Source: Mercurialis annua (lineage: Eukaryota; Streptophyta; Magnoliopsida; Malpighiales; Euphorbiaceae). Taken from it: a stretch of DNA of 64,000 nucleotides. A program made the position numbers and the translations under genes. The stretch is taken from contig NC_065570.1 of NCBI RefSeq assembly GCF_937616625.2, positions 36,587,665-36,651,664 on the forward strand, read 5' to 3'. Below the pieces are notes generated by a model, which saw only the letters and a program-made list of their open reading frames with translations, was not told the DNA's origin and searched no databases. Shown here piece after piece: positions 27,367-40,368 of the stretch (within the stretch, counting starts at the first letter, position 1; each line of letters begins with the position of its first letter).

Positions 27367-28778
27367 TTTTCACGCACACTTTGTGTAATATAACCTAACC
27401 ATGCTTAGGTAATCGGAACGACGTGTTAGAGAGACCTGTGACGCGACATAAATATGGTAATCGAAACGACACATTAAAGAGACTTGCGAAGCGACATACT
27501 AATCTATTGTCACTTTTCACGTAAACATTGCGTAATACCGATTACCTAAGCATGGTTGAGTTATATTACGCAAAGTGTGTGTGAAAAGTGACGCTAGATT
27601 AGTATGTCGCATCTCAAGTCTCTTTAACGCATTGTTCCGATTACCTAAGCATTGTTAGGTCATATTACGCAAAGTGTGCGTGAAAAGTGTCGCTAGATTA
27701 ATATGCCGCTACCGTGCTTATGTCGCGTCCTAAGTGTCTCTAACGCGTCGTTTCGCGTCTCAAAGTGTGTGTGAAAAGTGACGCTAGATTAGTTTGTCGC
27801 GTCGCGTCATTCCGATTACCTAAGCATGATTAGGTTATATTAAGCAAAGTGTGCGTGAAAAGTGACGCTAGATTAGTATGTCGCGTCTCAGGTCTTTTTA
27901 ATGAGTTGTCCCGATTACCTAAGTATGGTTATGTTATATTACGCAAAGTGTCCGTGAAAAGTGACAGTTGATTAGTATGTCGCGTCACAAATCTCTTTAA
28001 CGTGTCGTTTCGATTACTTAAACATGGTTAGGATATAGTTCGCAAAGTGTGAGTCAAAAGTGACGCTAAATCAGTATGGCGCGTCTCAAATAAATTTAAT
28101 GCGTCGTTCTGATTACCTAAGCATGCTTAGGTTATATTACGCAATGTGTGTGTAAAAGGTGACGCTAGATTAGTATGGCGCGTTTCAAGTCTCTTAAACG
28201 CGTCTTTTCGATTACCATGCCTATGTCGCGTAACAAGTGTCTCTAACGCGTTGTTATGATTAACTAAGCATGGTTAGGTTATATTACGCAAAGTGTGCGT
28301 GAAAAGTGACAATAGATTAGTATGTTGCCTCTCAAGTCTCTTTAACGTATCGTTCCGATTACTTAAGCATGGTTATCTTATATTACGCCAAGTGCGCGTT
28401 AAAAGTGTCTCTAGATTGTTATGTCGCATAATAAGTCTCTTTAACGCATTGTTACGATTACCTAAGCATGGTTAACTTATATTACGCAAAGTGTGAGTGA
28501 AAAGTGACGCTAGATTATTATGGCGTGTCTCAAGTCTCTTTGCGTAATATAACCTAACCATGCTTAGGTAATCGGAACGACGACTTAATGAGACTTGAGA
28601 TGCGACATACTAATCTAGCGTCACTTTTCACGCAAACTTTGCGTAATATAACCTAACCATGCTTAGGAAATTGGAAAGACGCGTGAAAGAGACTTGAGTA
28701 GCAACATACTAATCTAGCGTCACTTTTCACGCAAACTTTGTGTAATATATAACCTAACCATGATTAGGTAATAAGAAA
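27367..28778. repeat. Near-identical duplicated block, right copy
   Basis: This is the partner of 1-1412, including both internal orientation switches at the same relative positions (27537/27538 and 28541/28542). Together the two copies bracket the HOR A-B-C region. Since diverged satellite follows this copy while HOR A follows the left copy, this is not a simple intact tandem duplication of a 27.4-kb unit. Confidence 0.93.
27538..28541 (-). repeat. Reverse-oriented block (duplicate of 172-1175)
   Basis: Same sequence and junctions as the left copy, 27,366 bp away. It is bounded on both sides by forward monomers, so transcription across either junction would give a fold-back RNA. Confidence 0.93.
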
Positions 28779-31700
28779 GACGCGTTAACGAGACTTGAGA
28801 CGCGACATATTAATCTAGCGTCATTTTTCACGCACACTTTACTTAATATATCCTAACCATGCTTAGGTGATCGGAATACGCATTAAAGAGACTTGAGAAG
28901 CGACATACTAATCTAGCGTCACTTTTCACGCACACCTTGCTTAAAATAACCTAACCATGCCTAGGTAATCGGAACAACGCGTTAAAGAGACTTGAGAAAC
29001 GAGATACCAATCGAGCGTAACTTTCACGCACACTTTGCGTAATGTAACCTAACCATGCTAAGGTAATCGGAACGACGTGTTAAAGAGATACTTGAGACGC
29101 GACATACTAACCTAGCAACAGTTTTTACGCACACATTGCGTAATATATAACCTAACCATGTGTACGTAATCGGAACGACGCGTTAAAGAGACTTCATTGC
29201 GTAATATAACCTAACCATTTGTAGCTAATCGGAACGACGCGTTAAAGAGACTTGAGACGCGACATACTAACCTAGCGTCACATTTCACGCACACTTTGCG
29301 TAAAATAACCTAACCATGCTTAGGTAATCGGAACGACGCGTTAAAGAGACTTGAAACGCAACATACTAATCTATTTTCACTTTTGACGCACACTTTGCAT
29401 AATATAACCTAACCATGCTTAGGTAATCGGAACGACGGGATAGAGAGACATGTGACTCCACATAAGCATGGTAATCAAAACGACGGTTAAAGAGACTTCA
29501 GACACGACATACTAATCTATTGTCGCTTTTCACGCACACTTTGCATAATATAACCTAACCATGCTTAGGTAATCGGAACGACACATTAAAGAAGCTTGAA
29601 ACTCGACATACTAATCTAGCGTCACTTTTCACGCACACTTTGGTAATATAACCCAACCATGCTTACGTAATCGGAACGACGCGTTAGATAGACTTGTGAT
29701 GGGATATACTAATCTAGCGTCACTTTTCACGCACACTTGGCGTAATATAAGTCAACCATGCTTAGGTAATAAGAACGACGTGTTAGAGAGACTTGTGACG
29801 CGTCCTAAGCATGATAATCGAAACGACGCGTTAAATAGACTTGAGACGCGCCATACTAATACCTAACCATGCTTAGGTAATCAGAACAACGCGTTAAAGA
29901 GACTTGATACGCGGCATACTAATCATTTGTCAATTTTCCTGCACATTTTGCGTAATATAACCTAACCATGCTTAGGTAATTGGAACGACGTGTTAGAGAG
30001 ACTTGTAATGTGACATAAGCATGGTAATCTAAACGACGCGTTAAAGAGACTTGAGACGTGCCATACTAATCTAACGTCACTTTTTACGCAAACTTAGCGT
30101 AATATAACCTAACCATGCTTAGGTAATCGTAACACCGCGTTAAAGAGACTTTTGACGGGACAAACTAATCTAGTGACACTTTTAACGACTAACATAACAA
30201 TGCTTAGGTAATCAGAACGACGCGTTAAATAGACTTGAGACGCAACATACTAACCTATTGTCCCTTTTCACGCACACTTTGCTTAATATAACCTAACCAT
30301 GCTTAGTTAATCAGAACGACGCGTTAGAGACACTTGAAAAGACGCGTTAAAAAAACTTGAAACGCGCCATACTAATCTAGCGTCATTTTTACGCACACTT
30401 TGCGTAATATAACCTAACTATTCTTAGGTTATCGGAACGACGCGTTAAAGTGACTTGAGACACACCATACTAATTTAGCGTCACTTTTTACTCACACTTT
30501 GCGTAATATAACCTAACCATTCTTAGGTAATCGGAACAACGCGTTAAAGACACTTGAGATGCGCCATCCTAATTTAGCGTCACTTTTTACTCACACTTTG
30601 CGTAATATAACCTAGCCATGCTTAGGTAATCAGAACGAAACGTTAAAGAGACTGGAGACGCAACATACTAACCTAGCATCACTATACACGAACTCTTTGC
30701 GTAATATAACTTAACCATGCGTAGGTAATCGGAACGACGCGTTAAAGAGACTTGAAACGCAACATACTAATCTATTTTAACTTTTCACGCACACTTTGTA
30801 TAATATAACCTAACCATACTTAGGTAATCGGAACGACGCGATAGAGAGACATGTGACTCCACATAAGCATGGTAATCAAAATGACGCGTAAAAATATTGT
30901 CGCTTTTCATGCACACTTTCGTAATATAGCCTAACCATGCTTAGGTAATCGGAATGACACATTAAAGAAGCTTGAAACACGACATACTAATCTAGCGTCG
31001 CTTTTCACGCACACTTTGCGTAATATAACCCAACCATGCTTACGTAATCGGAACGACGCGTTAGATAGACTTGTGATGGGACATACTAATTTAGCGTCAC
31101 TTTTCACGCACACTTGGCGTAATATAAGTCAACCATGCTTATGTAATAAGAACGACGCGTTAGAGAGACTTGTGATGCGTCATAAGCATGATAATGGAAA
31201 CGACACGTTAAAGAGACTTGAAACGCGCCATACTAATCTAGCGTCACTTTTTACGCAGACTTTGCGTAATATAACCTAACCATGCTTAGGTTATCGGAAC
31301 GACGCGTTAAATAGACTTGAAACGCGACATACTAATGTAGCGTCTCTTTTCATGCAAACTTCGCGTCATATAACCTAACCATGCTTAGGAAATCGGAACG
31401 ACGTGTTAAAGAGACTTGAAACGAGACATACCAATCTAGCGTCACTTTTCACGCACACTTTACGTAAGGTAATTGGAATACGCATTAAAGAGTGAGACGC
31501 GACATACTAATCTAGCATCACTTTTCACGAACAGTTTGCGTCAAATAACCTAACCATGCCTAGGTAATCGGAACGATGCGTCAAAGAGACTTGAGATGCG
31601 ACATACTAATTGATTGTCACTTTTCACGCACACTTTGTGTAATATAACCTAACCATGCTTAGGTAATCAGAACGACGCGTTAGAGACACTTGTGACGCGA

Positions 31701-33483
31701 CATAAGCAAAGTAATCGAAACGACGGGTTAAAGACACTTGAAACGCGCCATACTAATCTAGCGTCACTTTTTACGCACGCTTTGCGAATATAACCAAACC
31801 ATGCTTAGGTAATCGGAACGACGCGTTAAAGAGACTTGAGACATGACATACTAATCTAGCCGTCATTTTTCACGCACACTTTAGGTAATACAACCTAACC
31901 ATGATTAGATAATCGGAACGACGCTTTAAAGAGACTTGAGACATGACATACCAATCCAGCGTCACTTTTCATGCACACTTTGCGTAAAATAACCTAACCA
32001 TGCTTAGGTAAGACACATTAAAGAGACTTGCGACGCGACATACTAATTTATTGTCCCTTTTCACGCACACTATGTGTAGTATAACCTAACCATGCTTTGG
32101 TAATCGGATTGACGAGTTAAAGAGACTTGAAACGCGACATACTAATCTAGTGTCACTTGTCACGCACACTTTGCGTAATATAACTAAACCATGCTTAGGT
32201 AATCGGAACGCTGAATTAAAGAGACTTCAGACTCGACATACTAATCTAGCGTTACTTTTCACGCACACTACCTAACCATGCTTAGGTAATCGGAACGACG
32301 CATTAAAGAGACTTGAAACGCGACACACTATTCTAGCGTCACTTTTCACGCACACTTTGCTTATTATAACGACGCGTTTTTAGAGACTTCAGACGCGACA
32401 TACTAATCTAGCGTCACTTTTCACGCACACTTTGTGTAATAATCAAACCATGCTTAGGTAATCGGAACACGCATTTTTAGAGACTTCAGACGCGACATAC
32501 TAATCTAGCATCAATTTTCACGCACACTTTGCATAAAATAACCTAACCATATTTAGGTAATCGGAACAATGCGTTAAAGAGATTTAAGACGTGACATACT
32601 AATCTAGCGTCACTCTTCACGCACACTTTGCGTAATATAACGTAACCATGCTTAGGTAATTGGAATGACGCATTAAAGAGACTTAGGACGCGCCATACTA
32701 ATCAAACGTCACTTTTCGAGCACAATTTGCGTAATACAATCTAACCATGCTTACGTAATCGGAACGACGCGTTAAAGAGACTTGAGATGAGACAAACAAA
32801 TGTAGCGTCACTTTTCACGCATACTTTGCGTAATATATAACCATGCTTAGGTAATAGAAACAACGCGTTAAAGAGACTTGAGTCGCGACATACTAATTTA
32901 GCGTCACTTTTTACGCACACTTTGCGTAATCTAACCTAACCATGCTTAGGTAATCGGAAGGACACGTTAAAGAGACTTGAGAGGCGACATAGTAATCTAC
33001 CGCCACTATACACTCACTCTTTGAGTAATACAACCTAACCATGCTTAGGTAATCGAAACGACGCGTTCGATAGACTTGTGACGCGACATAAGAATGGTAA
33101 TTGATACGACGCGTTAAAGAGACTTGAGACGCGACATATTAATCACTTTTCACGCACACTCTGCGTAATATAAGCTAACCATGCTTAGATAATAAGAACG
33201 ACGCATTAAAGAGAGTTGAGACGCCACATACTAATCTAGCGTCACTTTTCACGCACACTCTGCATAATAGAACCAAACCATACTTAGGTAATCGGAACGA
33301 CGCGTTAGAGAGACTTGCGATGCAACATACTAATCTAGCATCACTTTTCACGCACACTTAGCAAAATATAACCTAACCGTGCTTAGGTAATCAGAACGGG
33401 GCGTTAGAGAGACTTGTGACGCGACATACTAATCTAGCGTCGCTTTTCACGCACACTTTGCGTAATATAACCTAGCCATGCTT
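28542..33483 (+). repeat. Forward block of diverged monomers with a 1.4-kb-spaced duplication
   Basis: About 4.9 kb without regular higher-order structure. The stretch at roughly 29.34-29.86 kb is repeated at about 30.74-31.25 kb: the rare variant TGTGACTCCACATAAGCATG is at 29451 and 30852, 1401 bp apart. Short units occur around 29460, 29810, 30860, 31190, 31710 and 33090. No gene or other element seen. Confidence 0.88.
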
Positions 33484-34554
33484 CTGATTATCTAAGCATA
33501 GTTAGGTTATATTACGCAAAGTGTGCGTGAAAAGAGACGCTAGATTAGTATGTCGCGTCTTAAGTCTCTTTAGCGCAATGTTTCGATTACCTAAGCATGA
33601 TGAGGTTATTTTACGCAAAGTGTGCGTGAAAAGTGACGCTAGATTAGTATGTCGTGTCTCAATTCTCTTTTACGTGTCGTTCTGATTACCTATGGTCAGG
33701 TTATTTTACGCAAAGTGTGACTGAAAAGTGACGCTAGATTAGTATGTCGCGTCTCAAGTCACTTTAACTCGTCGTTCTGATTACCATACTTATGTCGCGT
33801 CACAAGTCTCTTTAACGCGTCGTTCTGATTACCTAAGCATAGTTAGGTTACATTACGCAAAGTGTGCGTGAAAATTAGACGCTAAATTAGTATTTCGCGT
33901 CTTAAGTCTCTTTAACACGTTGTTCCGATTATCTAAGCATGATTAGGTTATTTTACGCAAAGTGTGCGTGAAAAGTGACGCTAGATTAGTATGTCACGTC
34001 TCAATTCTCTTTAGCATGTGGTTCCGATTACCTAAGCATGGTCAGATTATTTTACGTAAAGTTTGCCTGACAAGTGACGCTAGATTAGCATGTCGCATCT
34101 CAAGTCACTTTAACTCGTCGTTTGGATTACCATGCTTATATTGCGTCACAAGTCTCTCTGACGCGTCGTTTCGAATACCTAAGAATGGTTAGGTCATATT
34201 ACGCAAGTGTGCGTGAAAAATGACAATAGATTAGTATGTCTCGTCTCACGTCTATTTAACGCGTCGTTCCGATTACCTAATCATGGTTAGGTTATATTAC
34301 GCAAAGTGTACGTGAAACGTTACGCTAGATAAGTATGTCGTGTCTCAATTCTCTTTAACGTGTTGTTCTGATTACCTAAGCATGGTTAGGTCATATTACG
34401 CAAAGTGTGCTTGAAAAGTAACAATAAATTAGTATGTCGCGTCACACGTCTATTTAACGCACCGTTCCGATAACCTAAGGAAGGTTAGGTTATATTACGC
34501 AAAGTGTGCGTGAAGCGTTAAGCTAAATAAGTATGTCGCGACTCAGTTCTCTTT
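33484..34554 (-). repeat. Reverse block, direct copy of 49.2-50.35 kb
   Basis: The left junction is in CATGCTTCTGATTATC (about 33484). The sequence follows 49204-50344 closely (CTGATTATCTAAGCATAG, CGCAATGTTTCGATTACC, AAGCATGATGAGGTTATTTT), except that the latter has about 70 bp more near 49.64 kb. Both share an internal tandem duplication of a few monomers (GGTCAG... near 33.69 and 34.04 kb) that the forward relatives at 26.2-26.9 and 44.5-45.2 kb lack. Confidence 0.88.
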
Positions 34555-34732
34555 AACGCGTTGAAGAGAATTAAAACGCGACATATTAATCTAGCGTAAC
34601 TTTCCACGCACACTTTGCGTAATATAACCTAACCATGCTTAGGTAATCGGAACGACGCGTTAAATTGAAGTGTGACGCGACATACTGATTTATTATTACT
34701 TTTCATGCACAGTTTGTGTAATACCTAACCAT
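34555..34732 (+). repeat. Microinverted satellite segment of about 178 bp
   Basis: It begins in the palindrome AACGCGTT (34555-34562) and reads forward (GAAGAGAATTAAAACGCGAC to AATACCTAACCAT). It matches the reverse complement of 50345-50547, the segment that should lie here if this block is the counterpart of 49.2-52.2 kb. That reference segment has AACGCGTT at both ends (50345-50352 and 50540-50547). The left breakpoint therefore falls in an 8-bp self-complementary motif; the right end is lost and joined to a copia fragment. Confidence 0.85.
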
Positions 34733-34930
34733 AATAAAGAAAGCGGGAATAAGGTTAAACGCTTAAGAACGGGCAATGGTGGTGAGTATACATCAGCTGA
34801 ATTTGTCGAAAAGTTTTGCGAGGACGAGGGCATTTCACTACACAGCTCCGGGCACACCACAGCAGAATAGGGTTGCAGAACGGAAAGAGAGATTGATCTT
34901 CGACTCCTTTCCCTTTATTATTATTAAGTT
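34733..34930 (+). pseudogene. Ty1/copia integrase fragment, frameshifted
   Basis: This is a non-satellite stretch of about 198 bp. Frame one (34733-34852, about 40 codons) reads through NGGEYTS and continues EFVEKFCEDEGISLH. After a frameshift near 34850-34856, a second frame (34854 to about 34904) reads TPQQN-VAERK. This order is typical of the catalytic core of copia-type integrases, which in the intact element insert retroelement cDNA into chromosomes. The residue before NGGEY, normally the second catalytic aspartate, is glycine here (GGC, 34772-34774); the glutamate of VAERK is present (GAA, 34878-34880). No LTR, primer-binding site, gag or reverse transcriptase is present and no target duplication is seen. 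It is a dead internal fragment, probably captured as filler at the inversion breakpoint. The last 25 bp (CCTTTATTATTATTAAG) may be unrelated filler. Confidence 0.88.
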
Positions 34931-34970
34931 AAAAGTAGATTAGTATGTCACGTCTGAAGTCTCTTTAACG

Positions 34971-36850
34971 CGTCTTTCCGATTACCTAATCATGGTTAGG
35001 CTGTATTACGCAAAGTGTGCGTGAAAAGGGACGCTAGATTAGTATGGCGCGTCTCAAGTCTCTTTAACGCGTGTTCCGGTTACCTAAGTATTGTTAGGTT
35101 ATATTACGCAAAGTGTGCATGAAAAGTGACGCTAGATTAGTATGTAGTGTCTCCACTCTCTTTAATGCGTTGTTCCAATTACCTAAGCATGGTTAGGTTA
35201 TATGACGCAAAGTGTGCGTGAAAAATGACAATAGATCACTATGTCGCGTCTCAAGTCTCTTTAACGCGTCGTTCCGATTACCTAAGCGTGGTTAAGTTAT
35301 ATTGCGCAATGTGTGCGTGAAAACTGTTGCTAGGTTAAAATGTCGCGTCTCAAGTCTCTTTTACGCGTCGTTCTGATTACCTAAGCATGGTTAGGTTATA
35401 TTACGCAAAATGTGCAGGAAAAGTGATGCTAGATTAGTATGTCGCGTCTCAAGTGTCTTTAACGCGTCGTTCTGATTACCTAAGCATGGTTAGGTTATAT
35501 TAAGCAAAGCGTACGTAAAAAGTGACGCTAGATTAGGATTGCGCGTTTCAAGTCTCTTTAATGCGTCGTTTCGATTATCATGCTTATGTCGCGTCACAAG
35601 TGTCTCTAATGCGTCGTTCTGATTACCTAAGCATGGTTAGGTTATATTACGCAAAGTGTGCTTGAAAAGTGAAAATAGATTAGTATGTCGCATCTCAAGT
35701 CTCTTTAACGCGTCATTCCGATTACCTAAGCATGGTTAGGTTATTTTACACGAAGTGTGTGTGAAAAGTGACGCTAGGTTTGTATGTCGCGTCTCAAGTC
35801 CCTTTAACTCGTGTTCTGATTATTTAAGCATGTTTAGGTTATACTACGCGAAGTGTGCGTGAAAAGTGACGCTAGATTTGTATGTCACGTCACAAGTCTG
35901 TTTAACACGTCGTTCCCATTACCAAAGCATGGTTATGTTATATTATGCCAAGTGTGCGTTAAGTCGCTAGATTAGTATGTCGCGTCACAAGTATCCTTAA
36001 CGCGGTATTACGATTACCTAAGCATGGTTAAATTATATTACGCAAAGTGTGCTTAAAAAGTGACTTTAGATTAGTATGGCGCGTCGCAAGTCTCTTTAAC
36101 GTATCGTTTCGATTACCATGCTTATGTCACTTTACAAGTCTCTCTAACACGTCGTTCCGATTACCAAAGCATGGTTAGGTTGTATTATGCAAAGTGTGCG
36201 TGAAAAGTGACAATAGATTAGTATGTCAGGTTGCAAGTGTCTTTAACATGCCGTTCCGATTACCTATGCATGGTTAGGTTATTTTACGCAAAGTGTGCAT
36301 GAAAAGTGACGCTAGATTAGTATGTCGCGTCTCAAGTCTCTTTAACGCGTCGTTCCGATTACAAAAGCATGGTTAGGTTATATTACACAATGTGCGGGTG
36401 AAAACATTTGCTAGGTTAGTCTTTCGTGTCTTAAGTCTCTTTAATGTATCGTTTCGATTACCATGCTTATGTCGCTTTACAAGTCTCTCTAACACGTCGT
36501 TCTGATTACCAAAGCATGGTTAGATTATATCATGCAAAGTGTGCGTGAAAAGTGACAATAGATTAGTATGTAGCGTTGCAAGTGTCTTTAACGTGCCGTT
36601 CCGATTACCTGAGCATGGTTAGGTTATTTTACGCGAAGTCTGCGTGAAAAGGGACGCTAGATTAGTATGTCGCATCTCAACTCTCTTTAACGCGTCGTTC
36701 CGATTACCTAAGCATGGTTAGGTTATGTTACGCAATAAGTCTCTTTATCACGTTGTTCCGATTTCCTAATCTTGATTAGGTTGTATTACGCATAGTGTGC
36801 GTGAAAAGTGACGCTTAGATTGGTATGACGCGTCTTAAGTCTCTTTTACG
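34971..36850 (-). repeat. HOR D copy 1 (1880 bp)
   Basis: Starts at CGTCTTTCCGATTACCTAAT (34971), repeated at 36851. Other markers are TTGCGCGTTTCAAGTC (35539 and 37710) and GTATGTCAGGTTGCAAG (36221 and 38392), each 2171 bp apart. The change in offset from 1880 to 2171 bp is explained by a 297-bp duplication inside copy 2. Confidence 0.88.
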
Positions 36851-38814
36851 CGTCTTTCCGATTACCTAATCATGGTTAGGTTGTATTACGCAAAGTGTGC
36901 GTGAAAAGGGACGTTAGATTAGTATGGCGCTTCTCAAGTCTCTTTATCGCGTGTTCCGATTACCTAAGCGTTGTTAGATTATATTACGCAAAGTGTGCAT
37001 GAAAAGTGACGCTAGATTAGTATGTAGTGTCTCAACTCTCTTTAATGCGTCGTTCCAATTACCTTAGCATGGTTAGGTTACATTACACAAAGTGTGCGTG
37101 AAAAGTGACAATAGATCACTATGTCGCGTCTCAAATCTCTTTAACGCGTCGTTTCGATTACCTAAGCGTGGTTAAGTTATATTGCGCAATGTGTGCGTGA
37201 AACCTGTTGCTAGGTTAGAATGTCGCGTCTCAAGTCTCCTTAACGCGTCGTTCCGATTACCTGAGCATGGTTAGGTTATATTACGCAAAGTGTGCATGAA
37301 AAGTGACGCTAGATTGGTATGCAGTGTCTCAACTCTCTTTAATGCGTCGTTCCAATTACCTAAGCATGGTTAGGTTATATTAAGCAAAGTGTGCGTGAAA
37401 AGTGATAATAGATCACTATGTCGCGTCTCAAGTCTCTTTAACGCGTCGTTCCGATTACCTAAGCGTGGTTAAGTTATATTGCGCAATGTGTGTGTGAAAC
37501 CTGTTGCTAGGTTAGAATGTCACGTCTCAAGTCTCTTTAACGTGTCGTTCTGATTATCTAAGCATGTTATATTACGCAAAATGTGCGTGAAAAGTGATGC
37601 TAGATTAGTATGTCGCGTCTCAAGTGTCTTTAACGCGTCGTTCCGATTACCTAAGCATGGTTAGGTTATATTAAGCAAAGCGTGCATAAAAAGTGACGCT
37701 AGATTAGTATTGCGCGTTTCAAGTCTCTTTAATGCGTCGTTTCGATTATCATGCTTATGTCGCGTCACAAGTGTCTCTAATGCGTCGTTCTGATTACCTA
37801 AGCATGGTTAGGTTATATTACGCAAAGTGTGCTTGAAAAGTGAAAAAAGATTAGAATGTCGCATCTCAAGTCTCTTTAACGCGTCATTCCGATTACCTAA
37901 GCATGGTTAGGTTATTTTACACAAAGTGTTTGTGAAAAGTGACGCTAGGTTTGTAGGTCGCGTCTCAAGTCCCTTTAACATGTGTTCTGATTATCTTAGC
38001 ATGTTTAGATTATACTACGCGAAGTGTGCGTGAAAAGTGACACTAGATTTGTATGTCACGTCTCAAGTCTTTTTAACGCGTCATTCCCATTACCAAAGCA
38101 TGGTTATGTTATATTATGCCAAGTGCGCGTTAAGTCGCTAGATTAGTATGTGGCGTAACAAGTATCCTTAACGCGTTATTACGATTACTTAAGCATGGTT
38201 AAGTTATGTTACGCAAAGTGTGCTTAAAAAGTGACTTTGGATTAGTATGGCGCGTCTCAAGTCTCTTTAACGTATCGTTTCGATTACCATGCTTATGTCA
38301 CTTTACAAGTCTCTCTAACACGTCGTTCCGATTACCAAAGCATGGTTAGGTTGTATTATGCAAAGTGTGCGTGAAAAGTGACAATAGATTAGTATGTCAG
38401 GTTGCAAGTGTCTTTAACATGCCGTTCCGATTACCTATGCATGGTTAGGTTATTTTACGCAAAGTGTGCATGAAAAGTGACGCTAGATTAGTATGTCGCG
38501 TCTCAAGTCTCTTTAACGCGTCGTTCCGATTACAAAAGCATGGTTAGGTTATATTACGCAATGTGCGGGTGAAAACATTTGCTAGGTTAGTATTTCGTGT
38601 CTTAAGTCTCTTTAATGTATCGTTTCGATTACCATGCTTATGTCGCTTTACAAGTCTCTCTAACACGTCGTTCTGATTACCAAAGCATGGTTAGATTATA
38701 TCATGCAAAGTGTGCGTGAAAAGTGACAATAGATTAGTATGTAGCGTTGCAAGTGTCTTTAACGTGCCGTTCCGATTACCTGAGCATGGTTAGGTTATTT
38801 TACGCGAAAGTGAA
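36851..38814 (-). repeat. HOR D copy 2, with internal 297-bp duplication
   Basis: Same monomer order as copy 1. An additional three monomers have been duplicated around 36.95-37.6 kb. The match to copy 1 ends near TTACGCGAAAGTGAAAC (about 38814), where the equivalent in copy 1 reads TTACGCGAAGTCTGCGTG. A partial third copy is at about 50640-52260. Confidence 0.87.
37021..37614 (-). repeat. Three-monomer (297-bp) local tandem duplication
   Basis: TATGTAGTGTCTCAACTCTC at 37021 and its variant with TATGCAGTG at 37318 are exactly 297 bp apart (3 x 99). The following marker AATAGATCACTATGTCGCG also appears in both. HOR D copy 1 has a single version near 35150, so the duplication arose after the D copies split, probably by unequal exchange in monomer register. 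Confidence 0.87.
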
Positions 38815-40368
38815 ACTAGTTTAGTATGTCCCGTCTCAAGTCTCTTTAACGCGTTGTTCCGATTACCTAAGCATGGTTAGGTTATTTTACACAAAGTGTG
38901 CGCAAAAAGTGACGCTAGATTTGTATGTCGCGTCTCAAGTCCCTTTATCTAAGCATGGTTAGATTATATTACGCAAAGTGTGCGTGAAAAGTGACGCTAG
39001 ATTAGTATGTCACATCTCAAGTCTCTTTAACGCGTCGTTCCCATGACAAAAGCATTGTTATGTTAAAACTGTCGCTGATTAGTATGTCGCGTCACAAGTC
39101 TTCTAAACACGTTGTTACGATTACTTAAGCATGGTTAAGTAATATTACGCAAAGTGTGCGTAAAAAGTGACGTTAGATTAGTATGGCGCGTCTCAAATCT
39201 CTTTAACGTATCGTTTCGATTACCATACTTATGTCACGTCACAAGTCTCTCTAACACATCGTTCCGATTACAAAAACATTGTTAGGCTATAATTCGCAAA
39301 GTGTGCGTGAAAAGTGACAATAGATTAGTATGTTGTGTCTCAATTCCCTGTAACGCGTCGTTTCGATTAACTAAGCATGTTTAGATTATTAAGCAAAGTG
39401 TGCGTGAAAAGTGACGCTAGATTAGTATGTCACGTCTCAAGTCTCTTAACGCGTCGTTCCGATTACCAAAGCATGGTTATGTTATATTATGCCAAGTGCG
39501 CGTTAAAAGTGTCGCTAGATTAGTATGTCGAATCACAAGTCTCCTTAACGTGTTGTTATGATTACCTAAGTATGGTTCAGTTATATTACGCAAAGTGTGC
39601 GTAAAAGTGACGTTAGATTAGTATGGCGCGTCTCGAGTCACTTTTTAAGCACACTTTGCGTAAAAAGTCAGAACGACGCATAAGAGACACTTGTGACGCG
39701 ACGTAAGCATGATAATCGAAACGACCCATTAAAGAGACTTGAAACGCGCAATACTAATCTAGCGTCACTTTTTACGCACGCTTTGCTTAATATAACCTAA
39801 CCATGCTTAGATAATCGGAACGACGCGTTAAAGACACTTGAGACGCGACATACTAATCTAGCATCACTTTTCACGCACATTTTGCGTAATATAACCTAAC
39901 CATGCTTAGGTAATCGGAACGACACGTTAAAGAGACTTGAGACGTGACATTCTAACCTAGCAACAGGTTTCACACACACATTGCGCAATATAACTTAACC
40001 ACGCTTAGATAATCGGAACGACGCGTTAAAGAGACTTGAGACGCGACATAGTGATCTATTATCACTTTTCACGCACACTTTGTGTAACTTCGCGTAAAAT
40101 AACCTAATCATGCTTAGGTAATCAGAACGACACGATAAAGAGACTTAACCATGCTTTGGTAATCAGAACGACGTGTTAGAGAGACTTGTAACGTGACAAA
40201 GATGCGTTAAAGAGACTTGAGACGCGACGTACTAATCAAGGGTCACTTTTTACACACACTTTGCGTAATATAACTTAACCATGCTTAGGTAATCGTAACA
40301 ACGCGTTAAAGAGACTTGTGCGAGACATACTAATCTAGCGACGCTTTTAAGGCGCACTTAGCGTAATA

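Larger units (their letters stand above)
1176..27537 (+). repeat. Long forward satellite block carrying HORs A, B and C
   Basis: About 26 kb with every monomer in the forward orientation and no strand switch noticed. It starts with a few monomers shared with the right duplicate (1176-1412), then HOR A (to 13722), a short transition (13723-13881), HOR B (to 19250), a transition (19251-19837), HOR C (to 25511), and then diverged monomers without clear higher-order periodicity (25.6-27.4 kb). Confidence 0.93.
34931..39636 (-). repeat. Reverse block carrying HOR D
   Basis: All monomers are in reverse orientation. Satellite resumes at about 34931 (AAAAGTAGATTAGTATG, with the GACGCT part missing). 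Two HOR D copies fill 34971 to about 38814, followed by diverged monomers to a junction at about 39632-39640 (CTCGAGTCACTTTTTAAGC), where orientation flips to forward. Related sequence in the opposite orientation occurs in HOR C and at 43-45 kb. Confidence 0.9.

Noticed and set aside
34733..34930. Functional retrotransposon or intact integrase gene
   Set aside because: Only about 170 bp resembles integrase, with a frameshift, a replaced catalytic aspartate position and no LTRs or other domains.
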